In this document: in pieces, positions 15,977 through 22,949 of the stretch
Layout of the letters: each line of letters opens with the position of its first letter
How positions within the stretch are numbered: the first letter of the stretch is position 1
Source: Bacteroidota bacterium
GTDB lineage: Bacteria > Bacteroidota > Ignavibacteria > SZUA-365
Assembly: GCA_023432805.1 (NCBI GenBank)
Contig: JAEYUG010000111.1
Span: 1-23,161 of the forward strand
Direction: 5' to 3'
DNA: 23,161 nucleotides
Notes under the pieces: model-generated
Databases searched by the model: none
Told to the model about the DNA's origin: nothing
The model's input: the letters and a program-made list of their open reading frames with translations, nothing else
Made by a program: the position numbers and the translations under genes

Positions 15977-16006
15977 TTGCAAATCGCTTGACAAACGCTA
16001 TATTTG
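15977..16006 (+). promoter_or_regulatory. Bacteroidota-type promoter for the 16011-16097 RNA
   Basis: TTG (15977-15979) is followed after 19 nt by TATATTTG (15999-16006), an exact match to the -7 consensus TAnnTTTG at the right spacing. It is the best promoter in the window. It also reads as TTGCAA-N16/17-TATATT in sigma-70 terms. It lies 47 bp after pepT. Confidence 0.7.
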
Positions 16007-16010
16007 TTAC

Positions 16011-16097
16011 TGCCAATAGCTCTGGTTTCGGCCCTCCCTACCGGGATCAGAAAAAACGCTTGGCATACCGCTCCCTCCCCGGGAGCGGTTTTTTTTT
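16011..16097 (+). ncRNA. Candidate structured RNA or attenuator leader
   Basis: Between the promoter at 15977-16006 and the gene at 16166 lies about 87 nt that can fold into two hairpins. Hairpin 1 pairs 16021-16031 (TCTGGTTTCGG) with 16041-16051 (CCGGGATCAGA) over 11 positions, three of them G-U, with loop CCCTCCCTA. An A-rich linker follows, then the intrinsic terminator at 16067-16097. CTCCC in loop 1 (16034-16038) is complementary to GGGAG (16081-16085) in the terminator's 3' arm, so loop 1 could act as an antiterminator. Alternatively it is a stand-alone small RNA whose C-rich loops could bind ribosome sites. The ends are estimated and no known RNA family is recognised. Confidence 0.5.
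16067..16097 (+). terminator. Strong intrinsic terminator
   Basis: A perfect 9-bp stem, ACCGCTCCC (16067-16075) with GGGAGCGGT (16081-16089), loop TCCCC, is followed by nine T (16089-16097). It lies 68 bp before the next start codon, so it would end transcripts from pepT or from the 15977 promoter unless it is regulated. Confidence 0.9.
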
Positions 16098-16165
16098 GGC
16101 CCTCCTTCCGGAACCGGGGGCTTCCGCGGGGTGTTGAGGAAGCATCACCAGACTGAGAGGTTGTC

Positions 16166-17632
16166 ATGTTCCGCATCCGCATCGCCGCTTGCGCCGTGCT
16201 CGTGTTCTTCGCGTGCCGTCCGGACGCATCCCCCCTTCATGCGCAGGTCGCCGTGCACGTCGCGTTTCCGGTGCTGAGCTTCACGAAGCCCGTCGACATC
16301 CAGCACGCGGGTGATGGGAGCGGCCGGCTGTTCATCGTCGAGCAGGCGGGCGCGATTCGCGTGATCGCGGGCGACAGCACCGCGACGAGTGCGCCGGTGT
16401 TTCTCGACATCCGCGCGCGGGTGCAGAGCAGCGGCAACGAGCAGGGACTCCTCGGCCTCGCCTTTCATCCCAACTACGCCGAGAACGGCTTCTTCTACGT
16501 GAACTACACGGCTTCGTCGCCCGAGCGCACGGTGATCGCGCGCTTCAGCAGGTCGGCGACGGACCCCAACGTGGCCGACGCAGCGAGCGGCACGGTGCTG
16601 CTCGAATTCGCGCAGCCGTACTCGAACCACAACGGCGGACAGATCGCCTTCGGCGCGGACGGCTTCCTCTACATCGCGACCGGTGACGGGGGATCCGGCG
16701 GCGACCCGCAGGGCAATGCGCAGAACCGCCGCTCGCTCCTCGGAAAGATCCTCCGCATCGACGTCGACCGCACCGAAGGGGCGCTCGCCTACGCGATCCC
16801 CGACGACAATCCCTACAAGAACAACGATGCCGGTCTGCGCGAGGAGATCTGGGCCTACGGCCTGCGCAATCCCTGGCGCTTCAGCTTCGACCCAGCGACC
16901 AGTGAGTTGTGGACGGGCGACGTCGGCCAGAGCCGCCGCGAGGAGATCGACATCATCCGCCCCAGCGGCAACTACGGGTGGAACACCATGGAGGCATCGC
17001 TCTGCTACTCGCCGCAGAGCAACTGCGACACGACCGGTCTCATCCTCCCGATCTGGGAGTATCCCCGCACCGCCGGCGTGTCGGTGACCGGCGGCCACGT
17101 CTATCGCGGCACGGCCGTGCCCGCGCTCGTGGGCGAGTACGTGTACGCGGACTTCGGCACGGGCACGATCTGGGGACTGCGCCGCACGCCCGGCGGCGTG
17201 GTGAACCGCACGCTCGTGGCGACCGGCCGCAACATCTCGACCTTCGGCGTGGACGAGCGCGGGGAGCTGTACTTCGCCTCGTTCGACGGACGCATCTCGC
17301 GCTTCGTCGCGACCATCACGAGTGTGGGGGATGGTGCCCGGGCGCACCCCGCGGATGTGCGCATCACCGACCTCTGGCCCCAACCGCTCACATCCGGCGG
17401 AAGCCTCGCGCGCCTCGCCTTCGACCTCGTGCGCACGGATGTCGTCGAGGCGCTCGTGACCGACGTGCTCGGTCGCACCGTGCTGCGTGCCGATCTCGGC
17501 ATGCGCGTGGCGGGTGCGCACACCGTGCAGCTCGACCTCGCCGGGCTCGCGCCGGGCGCCTACCGCTGCACCCTCGCAACCGGCACCACCCGCACCTTCC
17601 GCACCTCCCGCGCCCTGCTCGTCACCCGTTGA
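16166..17632 (+). CDS. Secreted PQQ-dependent sugar dehydrogenase-like enzyme with T9SS tail
   Basis: The product has 488 residues. Parts: signal peptide to LHAQ (1-27); a glucose/sorbosone dehydrogenase-type six-bladed propeller (about 30-385) with DGSGRLFIVEQAGAIRV, NHNGGQIAFGADGFLYIATG, LGKILRIDVD, EEIWAYGLRNPWRFSFDP and NYGWNTMEA; and a C-terminal type IX secretion (Por) sorting domain (about 398-488) with TDVLGR and LAPGAYRC. Family members oxidise sugars in the periplasm or outside with PQQ; activity on a given sugar cannot be read from sequence. The tail predicts export across the outer membrane. GAGAGG at 16155-16160 is the likely ribosome site. A terminator stands 68 bp upstream. Confidence 0.92.
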   Translation: MFRIRIAACAVLVFFACRPDASPLHAQVAVHVAFPVLSFTKPVDIQHAGDGSGRLFIVEQAGAIRVIAGDSTATSAPVFLDIRARVQSSGNEQGLLGLAFHPNYAENGFFYVNYTASSPERTVIARFSRSATDPNVADAASGTVLLEFAQPYSNHNGGQIAFGADGFLYIATGDGGSGGDPQGNAQNRRSLLGKILRIDVDRTEGALAYAIPDDNPYKNNDAGLREEIWAYGLRNPWRFSFDPATSELWTGDVGQSRREEIDIIRPSGNYGWNTMEASLCYSPQSNCDTTGLILPIWEYPRTAGVSVTGGHVYRGTAVPALVGEYVYADFGTGTIWGLRRTPGGVVNRTLVATGRNISTFGVDERGELYFASFDGRISRFVATITSVGDGARAHPADVRITDLWPQPLTSGGSLARLAFDLVRTDVVEALVTDVLGRTVLRADLGMRVAGAHTVQLDLAGLAPGAYRCTLATGTTRTFRTSRALLVTR

Positions 17633-17990
17633 TGCACCTTCGCGGAGGGGCTCGGGCAGCGAGGGGTTGACAGCTCACGGCAACGACTCTTTCCACGCAT
17701 TCTTTTCGGTAACATCTTTATGAGTCAATTCGGGAGTCAATGCACGATTCACATTGACCTTGACAAGGAAAGGCTGGGTTGATATTTTCATTTATTGATC
17801 CATCACCATAGAGCCACATCTCTCCCCGCCATCGGGAGTCAGGTTACCTTCGTGCGATATAAATCCTCTACTCGAGGGTTTTAATAGATCCGTTCCTTAT
17901 CACCGTGCGAGACATCGGTGACACAGCTTTATGTCATACCCCTGACTCATCGCTGTTGCTGAGCACAAAACCGCATCGAAGGAGTAAACC
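17633..17990 (+). other. AT-richer intergenic region with promoter and direct repeats
   Basis: 358 bp without a gene. It holds two GAGTCAAT copies 12 bp apart (17722-17729, 17734-17741), a TTGACA-N17-TATTTT promoter (17760-17788), a CTCCC/GGGAG hairpin near 17823-17839, TACCTTCG at 17845-17852 without a partner -33 box, and a ribosome site AAGGAG (17979-17984) for the next gene. I see no terminator after the sugar dehydrogenase gene. Confidence 0.6.
17760..17788 (+). promoter_or_regulatory. Sigma-70-like promoter upstream of the lipoprotein
   Basis: TTGACA (17760-17765), 17 nt, TATTTT (17783-17788). The -35 box is a perfect match and the spacing is ideal. If used, the 5' leader would be about 195 nt, so another start nearer the gene is possible. 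Confidence 0.45.
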
Positions 17991-18785
17991 ATGTTCCAGA
18001 CAAAGAAGTGGATCGGCGTGCTTGCGTTGATTGGCACGATGATCATAGGTGGGTGCGAGGATAACGCGAGTTCCCCTGATCCGAATTCTGGTTCGAGCAG
18101 CACGTTCAACCCATTCAGTCACACGCAAGGAGCTCGTGGAGAATACGTCGCATGGCTTAGTTCGTCAGTAACAGACAACGATTGGTTCTGGTATGTCGAC
18201 AACGATCGCACGAGCCACATCACGGATACTGAGTACGATTTCAAGGATTGTACTGCGTCGTTCCAAAGGGCATCTGGATATTACAACCCTGGCTCGGTCG
18301 CCTTCAACAATCGTGGACTGTTCTCAGATTCCACGGCGTTCTACAGGTTCGATGGGAACACCTTCTCTCTGAACGGTGGTTCGTACGTGTGGGAGATCGG
18401 TGGCTCTGTCGCGATCACCGCGTTCACAGATACGATTGTCGCCCCTTCGTCGAAGGTGCAGATTACATCGCATCGCGTCTATGATTCTGTGAGCAAGTCG
18501 AGTAGCATGGTGGTGAAATGGTACCCGAACAACATCTCCAATTACTCAGTGGTGGTAATCCTGCAAGGGAAGGATTCGAATAACCCAGGAGTTGGGTTCA
18601 TGGCAACGGTCGAGGACACAGGGTCCCTGACGATCCCTGCATCAACATTCAGCGGCCAAGCGGATCAGAAGTTCGTGTTGTCGATCAGCCGGGGTGTCCA
18701 TAAAACCGGAGTACTCCCGAATGGCGAGGAGTACTTCATGACTATGTACTCCCAGCATAATGTCGATTTACGCTTGACGCAATGA
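17991..18785 (+). CDS. Lipoprotein of unknown function, atypical base composition
   Basis: The product has 264 residues. A good ribosome site (AAGGAG, 6 nt before ATG) supports the start. It has a lipoprotein signal: MFQTKKWIGVLALIGTM then IIGGC with C22 as lipidated residue. A Ser/Asn/Pro linker (residues 25-42) is followed by beta-rich sequence with many Ser, Thr, Tyr and Trp (VTDNDWFWYVDNDRTSH, GGSYVWEIGGSVAITAFTDT) and one further Cys (C83 area). No enzymatic motif or named domain is seen. Its GC content is clearly lower than that of neighbouring genes and its codon use is more even, which may reflect transfer or relaxed selection. A strong hairpin follows the stop at once. Confidence 0.85.
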   Translation: MFQTKKWIGVLALIGTMIIGGCEDNASSPDPNSGSSSTFNPFSHTQGARGEYVAWLSSSVTDNDWFWYVDNDRTSHITDTEYDFKDCTASFQRASGYYNPGSVAFNNRGLFSDSTAFYRFDGNTFSLNGGSYVWEIGGSVAITAFTDTIVAPSSKVQITSHRVYDSVSKSSSMVVKWYPNNISNYSVVVILQGKDSNNPGVGFMATVEDTGSLTIPASTFSGQADQKFVLSISRGVHKTGVLPNGEEYFMTMYSQHNVDLRLTQ

Positions 18786-18791
18786 GCCCGA

Positions 18792-18830
18792 TGCAGCAGT
18801 GCCGCGTCCACGAACGGCGGCGCTGCTGCA
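18792..18830 (+). terminator. Long hairpin after the lipoprotein gene, no T-tract
   Basis: A 14-bp stem, TGCAGCAGTGCCGC (18792-18805) with GCGGCGCTGCTGCA (18817-18830), one G-U pair, 11-nt loop, begins 7 bp after the stop codon. No run of T follows, so it may be an RNA 3'-end stabiliser or Rho-linked end rather than a standard intrinsic terminator. Confidence 0.5.
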
Positions 18831-18947
18831 CCTGATCGTACTGCCCTGTAGTGGGATCGAGTGCGTCACCGTCGATATTCGACAGGAGCAGATCACCAAG
18901 CTTCTGAAGCTGGAGTACGACCTGCGGGATACGCAATCGGTTGCGGG

Positions 18948-18978
18948 TTTGACGCCGCAGGAGGAGTCCGTACCTTGG
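18948..18978 (+). promoter_or_regulatory. Promoter for the nucleotidyltransferase pair
   Basis: TTTG (18948-18951), 19 nt, TACCTTGG (18971-18978): a full -33 box and a -7 box with one mismatch at consensus spacing. The start codon at 18998 lies 20 bp downstream, after a GA-rich ribosome site (AAGGAAG). Confidence 0.6.
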
Positions 18979-18997
18979 TCGGAAGAAGGAAGAACGT

Positions 18998-19558
18998 ATG
19001 AATCCCCTGATCGATGCTGCGAATGAAATCGTATCGTGGATGCATGCCCGAGACTGGCGGTTCTGCATCATCGGCGGACTCGCGCTGCAGCACTGGGGTG
19101 AACCGCGCACGACGCTCGACGTGGATGTCACCCTCCTGACCACCATCGGCAGGGAGGAGGAGTACATCGATGCGCTGCTCGCGCAGTTCGATGCACGTAT
19201 CGAGGACGCGCGTGCGTTTGCACTCGCACATCGCATCGTACTGCTGCGCAGTTCGAATGGCAAGGATCTTGACGTCGCGCTCGGCATGCTCCCATTCGAG
19301 GAGATGATGATGGAGCGGATTGCCCTGGTCGAGTTCGGCCCGGGCGCCGTGTTTCCCATCTGTTCCGCAGAGGACCTCTTCATCATGAAGGTCTTCTCCG
19401 ATCGGGAGAAGGACTGGTCCGATGCACGGAGCATCGGTCGGCGGATGAAGCAGATGGACCTGCAGCACATCACGTACTGGCTCCATGTCTTTGCGGAAGT
19501 ACGGGAAGATCCCGCCCTTGTCGGCCGGGCCATCCGCCTGCTGGAGACCGATGCATGA
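18998..19558 (+). CDS. Nucleotidyltransferase-fold protein, AbiEii-like
   Basis: The product has 186 residues. The DNA polymerase beta-type nucleotidyltransferase core is visible: G26-G27 in IIGGLALQHWGEPRTTLDVDV, with metal-binding D41 and D43, a third acidic site at D90 or D92 (GKDLDVAL), and the downstream SAEDLFIMKVFSDREKDWSDA block that is typical of AbiEii/MNT-like proteins. In characterised AbiE systems this fold is the toxin; other relatives are antitoxins or modify RNA or proteins, so the exact role here is open. The gene overlaps the next by four bases (ATGA at 19555-19558), as in toxin-antitoxin pairs, and has its own promoter. All predicted catalytic residues are kept. Confidence 0.85.
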   Translation: MNPLIDAANEIVSWMHARDWRFCIIGGLALQHWGEPRTTLDVDVTLLTTIGREEEYIDALLAQFDARIEDARAFALAHRIVLLRSSNGKDLDVALGMLPFEEMMMERIALVEFGPGAVFPICSAEDLFIMKVFSDREKDWSDARSIGRRMKQMDLQHITYWLHVFAEVREDPALVGRAIRLLETDA

Positions 19559-19839
19559 GTACGATGACGACGGAGCAGATGCGTGACGTCCTGCGCGGGT
19601 ATGAGAAGGCGTGGGAGGAGGTTGATCGACTGCGGGCGGAGAAGCTTCGCGGCATGCCCTACAATGCGGAAGATGTCATGGCGCTGCTCGAGCTGGGCGA
19701 ATCGTACGACGGTCCCCCGCGCTTCGCGGAGGGAATGGTCGAGATGCAGCGTCTCTTCATGCTCCTGGCCAGGCGATTGGAGCAGCAGCAGGGCGTGAGC
19801 GAGGCGCGCACGGACGACGGATCCACGGAAACATCCTGA
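19555..19839 (+). CDS. Small partner of the nucleotidyltransferase
   Basis: The product has 94 residues and is translationally coupled to the nucleotidyltransferase (ATGA overlap). It is charged and helical: a likely helix or coiled coil at residues 7-32 (MRDVLRGYEKAWEEVDRLRAEKL, shown in part: YEKAWEEVDRLRAEK), a middle LLELGESYDGPP, and a second helix ending EMQRLFMLLARRLEQQQ, with a Ser/Thr/Asp tail. No DNA-binding motif is evident. By position it is the probable antitoxin or regulatory subunit; it is also possible that the pair is not a toxin system. I do not recognise a named family. Confidence 0.75.
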   Translation: MSTMTTEQMRDVLRGYEKAWEEVDRLRAEKLRGMPYNAEDVMALLELGESYDGPPRFAEGMVEMQRLFMLLARRLEQQQGVSEARTDDGSTETS

Positions 19840-19878
19840 GTTCAGTCGAAGTGCATCGGGGGAGGCGGGGAGTTTTCG

Positions 19879-19886
19879 TACCTTCG
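19879..19886 (+). promoter_or_regulatory. Possible -7 box upstream of the second TonB receptor
   Basis: TACCTTCG matches the -7 box seen at other starts in this window (one mismatch to TAnnTTTG), but no TTG lies 19-21 nt upstream. If real, transcription would start after ATG 19892, favouring ATG 19919 for the gene. Confidence 0.35.
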
Positions 19887-19918
19887 GGGATATGTGCAAT
19901 CATTCTCGAAGTGATGCA

Positions 19919-22330
19919 ATGATTCTTCGTGTGTCAATGCTTGTCATGTTCTGCGGGCTCGCGGCAGGAGTCGTGCGTGCGCAGGAGATCTCGGTCGTCG
20001 AACGGACGACGCTGCAGCCGGTCGCCGATGCCACGGTGCTGGTGCTTCCGACGGGACAGTCGGCCCTGACCTCGCGTGCGGGGCGTGCGACACTGCCCCC
20101 CGGAACGCCATCCGACACCATCGTGATCCAGCATGTCGGATTCCATCCCCTGCGCGTGACGCGCGCAGACATCGTAGCCCGCGGCGGCACGGTGCGCATG
20201 ATCGAACGCCTGCTCAACATGGAGGAGGTGGTCGTGGCCGCAAACAAGTGGGAACAGAAGCGGGACCAGATCCCGAACCAGATCGTGACCGTCGCCCCGC
20301 GCGACATCGCGTTCGTGAGTCCCCAGACCGTGCCCGACATGCTCGCGACGCTCGGCGGCGTGTTCGTGCAGAAGAGCCAGATGGGCGGTGGCAGCCCCGT
20401 GCTGCGCGGCTTCGAGGCCAACCGCGTGCTGCTGGTCGTCGACGGCGTACGCCTGAACAACGCCATCTACCGCAGCGGACATCTGCAGAGCGCGGTGTCG
20501 CTCGATGCGGGACAGATGGAGAACGCCGAGGTGATCTTCGGTCCCGGCAGCACGATGTACGGCAGCGACGCGATCGGTGGGGTGATGGACTTCCACACCC
20601 GCGCGCCGCGACTGGGGTGGGACGGCGAGACGCAGCTCGGCGCCAACGCCTTCGTGCGGCACAGCACCGCGAACAGCGAGAAAACCGGACACGTCGATCT
20701 GAATCTCGGCTTCCGCACGGTGGCGCTCATGACCAGTGTGACGTGGAGCGACTTCGGCGATCTGCGTGCAGGCAACATCCGCAATCCCTTCTACGCCGAC
20801 TGGGGACGACGTCCCTTTTCGGTCGAGCGGCGCGACGGTGCCGACGTGGTCGTCGCCAACGACAACGTGAACCTGCAGCGCGGCTCGGCCTACAGCCAGC
20901 TGAACCTGCTCGGACGGCTGCGCTGGCAGCCCTCGGTGGCGTACACCGTCGACTACGGCTTCCATCTCAGCACCTCGTCGGACGTGCCGCGCTACGACCG
21001 CCTGACCGAGACCTCGGCCACAGGCGTGCCGTCGTACGCCGACTGGCGCTACGGTCCGCAGAACTGGATGATGAACACGCTGACCATCGCCGCCAACGAG
21101 GGCAACGTGATATTCGGACACGGGCGTCTGATACTGGCGCACCAGTCCATCGCCGAAGACCGCATCAGCCGCCGTTTCGGCCGGTCCGGCGAGCGGCATC
21201 AGGAGGAGCGGGTGGATGTCGTCTCGGTGAACCTCGACATGGATCGCGAGCTCGACGGCGGACATCGCCTCTTCTACGGTGCGGAAGCCGTCTTCAACGA
21301 CGTCGCCTCGCAGGCGTACTCGATCGACGTGAACACCGGTGCGCGCACGGGAGCCGCCACGCGCTATCCCGACGGCGGCAGCAGCTACCGCACGCTCGCC
21401 GCGTACCTGAGTTCGCAGTGGATGCTCGGTGAGCGCGTGACCGCGAGTGCGGGTGCGCGCTACAGCACCGTGCATCTGGCGTCGGTGTTCGACGATACGA
21501 CGTACACGCGCTTCCCCTTTCGCGAGGCCGTGCTCGACAACAGCGCGCTGACGGGATCCCTCGGTGCGGTGGTGCGTGCGGGTCGCGGGTGGACGATCGG
21601 TGTCAACACCTCGAGCGGCTTCCGCGCGCCGAACGTCGACGACGTCGGCAAGGTGTTCGACTCGTCCCCCGGCACCGTGATCGTACCGAATCCCTCGCTG
21701 CGATCGGAGTATGCGTGGAACGCGGAGCTGAGCGTGGGGCGCCGCATCAGCGACATGCTCGACATCGGGGCGACGTACTTCGCCACGCTGCTGACCGATG
21801 CGATCGTCGTGCGCGACGGCACGTTCAACGGACGCGACAGTCTGTTGTACAATGACGTGCAGAGTAGGGTGCAGATGCCGGTGAACACGAATCGCGCCTT
21901 CGTGACCGGTGCGAGCGTGCACGTAGTGGCCGACGTGTCGGAGCACGTGACGCTGGCGGGCAACGTGACGTGGACGCGCGGTCGCGACGAAACCGATGGC
22001 GTGCCGCTCGACCACATTCCCCCGCTGTACGGCCAGGTGCGGCTCGTGCATCATCTCGACCGTTTCCGCGGCGAGGCGAGTCTGGTGTTCAACGGCTGGA
22101 AGCATCTGTCGGACTATTCGCCGGGCGGCGAGGACAATCTGCAGTACGCGACCGTGCACGGCACGCCCGCCTGGTACGTGCTGCATCTGCGGGCCTCGTA
22201 TCAGCTGCTGCCGTCGCTGCAGCTGCAGCTTGCGCTCGAGAACGTGCTCGATGTGCATTACCGCGTGTTCGCCTCCGGCATCAGCGCTCCCGGCCGCAAT
22301 CTCGTCACCACGCTGCGCGCGACGTTGTAG
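19919..22330 (+). CDS. TonB-dependent receptor, heme/hemoglobin-receptor type
   Basis: The product has 803 residues from ATG 19919, which gives a clean signal peptide (MILRVSMLVMFCGLAAGVVRAQ, core LVMFCGLAAGV); ATG 19892 would add nine polar residues. A short carboxypeptidase-like N-domain (about 22-95) is followed by the plug (LLNMEEVVVAANKWEQ, VFVQKSQMGGGSPVLRGFEA, NRVLLVVDGVRLNNAIYRSG, GPGSTMYGSDAIGG) and a barrel that ends RNLVTTLRATL. The GGGSPVLRGFEANRVLLVVDG and RLNNAIYRSGHLQ signature matches receptors annotated for heme, hemoglobin or transferrin iron; the ligand is not proven. No inner-membrane transporter lies beside it. A strong terminator follows. Confidence 0.93.
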   Translation: MILRVSMLVMFCGLAAGVVRAQEISVVERTTLQPVADATVLVLPTGQSALTSRAGRATLPPGTPSDTIVIQHVGFHPLRVTRADIVARGGTVRMIERLLNMEEVVVAANKWEQKRDQIPNQIVTVAPRDIAFVSPQTVPDMLATLGGVFVQKSQMGGGSPVLRGFEANRVLLVVDGVRLNNAIYRSGHLQSAVSLDAGQMENAEVIFGPGSTMYGSDAIGGVMDFHTRAPRLGWDGETQLGANAFVRHSTANSEKTGHVDLNLGFRTVALMTSVTWSDFGDLRAGNIRNPFYADWGRRPFSVERRDGADVVVANDNVNLQRGSAYSQLNLLGRLRWQPSVAYTVDYGFHLSTSSDVPRYDRLTETSATGVPSYADWRYGPQNWMMNTLTIAANEGNVIFGHGRLILAHQSIAEDRISRRFGRSGERHQEERVDVVSVNLDMDRELDGGHRLFYGAEAVFNDVASQAYSIDVNTGARTGAATRYPDGGSSYRTLAAYLSSQWMLGERVTASAGARYSTVHLASVFDDTTYTRFPFREAVLDNSALTGSLGAVVRAGRGWTIGVNTSSGFRAPNVDDVGKVFDSSPGTVIVPNPSLRSEYAWNAELSVGRRISDMLDIGATYFATLLTDAIVVRDGTFNGRDSLLYNDVQSRVQMPVNTNRAFVTGASVHVVADVSEHVTLAGNVTWTRGRDETDGVPLDHIPPLYGQVRLVHHLDRFRGEASLVFNGWKHLSDYSPGGEDNLQYATVHGTPAWYVLHLRASYQLLPSLQLQLALENVLDVHYRVFASGISAPGRNLVTTLRATL

Positions 22331-22354
22331 CATCGTTGCGCATGCGTGCTTCAC

Positions 22355-22394
22355 ACCCCGAGGGGCTCCCACACGGAGCCCCTCGGGGTTTCTT
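22355..22394 (+). terminator. Intrinsic terminator of the second TonB receptor
   Basis: A perfect 15-bp stem, ACCCCGAGGGGCTCC (22355-22369) with GGAGCCCCTCGGGGT (22375-22389), loop CACAC, then TTTCTT. It lies 25 bp after the stop codon. Confidence 0.93.
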
Positions 22395-22434
22395 GAATCG
22401 CGTAACAGTTCTGTGCAGCTAGGTCCGACGATGC

Positions 22435-22584
22435 GTGGCGGGGGAGATGCGCTTCACCTGGGTGCCGATCGGCTTCAATCGCAATTTCTCGCTTGTGATC
22501 CGCTTGCGCGCTCCGCAGCTGCAGGACATCACGCTCGAGCGCAAGGGCAGCGACCGCGGGGTGTACTGGGCACACCGGGATTAG
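22435..22584 (+). CDS. Short ORF, possible gene remnant
   Basis: A 49-residue frame from GTG 22435 (ATG 22447 also possible) to TAG 22582-22584, not recognised. Its composition looks protein-like rather than shadow-like: MRFTWVPIGFNRNFSLVIRL, then LQDITLERKGSDRGVYWAHRD (shown in part). There is no ribosome site and it follows a terminator. It could be the C-terminal scrap of a lost gene or a chance frame. Confidence 0.3.
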   Translation: MAGEMRFTWVPIGFNRNFSLVIRLRAPQLQDITLERKGSDRGVYWAHRD

Positions 22585-22614
22585 AGGATGACTGAGTCCC
22601 GAGCACAGGATGAA

Positions 22615-22637
22615 GAAATTCGGAATTTCCGAATTTC
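22615..22637. promoter_or_regulatory. 23-bp perfect palindrome, possible operator
   Basis: Arms GAAATTCGGAA (22615-22625) and TTCCGAATTTC (22627-22637) flank a single T. The perfect 11-bp dyad is typical of a binding site for a dimeric regulator or of an element end; the hairpin has too small a loop to form well in RNA. Confidence 0.5.
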
Positions 22638-22843
22638 AGTAAAATGCCCGGAATTCTGGCTCCACCTTGTTCGAAGCCCTGGTGATGACGTTGGCGGATC
22701 GCTTAATATTTGTGAGGTCTTGCAAGCGGTGGTAAAGTGCGACACCAAATAGGATAACACATCGGTATATAGGATGATATAAACGTATCACGCTTGAAGA
22801 CAGGAAATATCTAGCTGATCTGTGCCGATATATTAGGCAGGTA

Positions 22844-22874
22844 TTGACATCACGGATCTCACTCCGTACCTTCG
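22844..22874 (+). promoter_or_regulatory. Promoter for the right-edge gene
   Basis: TTG (22844-22846), 20 nt, TACCTTCG (22867-22874): a -7 box with one mismatch at consensus spacing. A start near 22881 would give a leader of about 70 nt before ATG 22950. Confidence 0.55.
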
Positions 22875-22949
22875 GTTCAAGCAAGCGTATGTACCCATCG
22901 CGGCACAATGAATGTCGCCGCACACTCACACCACGAGCTGGAGAACAGC

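Larger units (their letters stand above)
22585..22949 (+). other. AT-rich intergenic region with a 23-bp palindrome and a promoter
   Basis: 365 bp without a convincing gene and clearly poorer in GC than the rest. It contains the palindrome at 22615-22637 and a promoter at 22844-22874. A 97-residue minus-strand frame (22636-22929) has an unusual composition and no ribosome site and is not called. Confidence 0.55.

Noticed and set aside
18742..19899. 385-residue minus-strand frame over the nucleotidyltransferase pair
   Set aside because: Ser/Arg-rich antisense shadow; the plus-strand genes have promoter, coupling and conserved catalytic motifs.
19934..22372. 812-residue minus-strand frame opposite the second TonB receptor
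   Set aside because: Same antisense effect: low-complexity His/Arg/Val composition, no signal peptide or motif, and the plus strand is a clear receptor gene that fills the span.
22640..22760. tRNA-like TTCGAA motif
   Set aside because: No acceptor, D or anticodon stem can be drawn around it.
22636..22929. 97-residue minus-strand ORF in the AT-rich gap
   Set aside because: No ribosome site, odd Arg/Tyr/Ser composition, no recognisable domain, and it is opposed by a plus-strand promoter.
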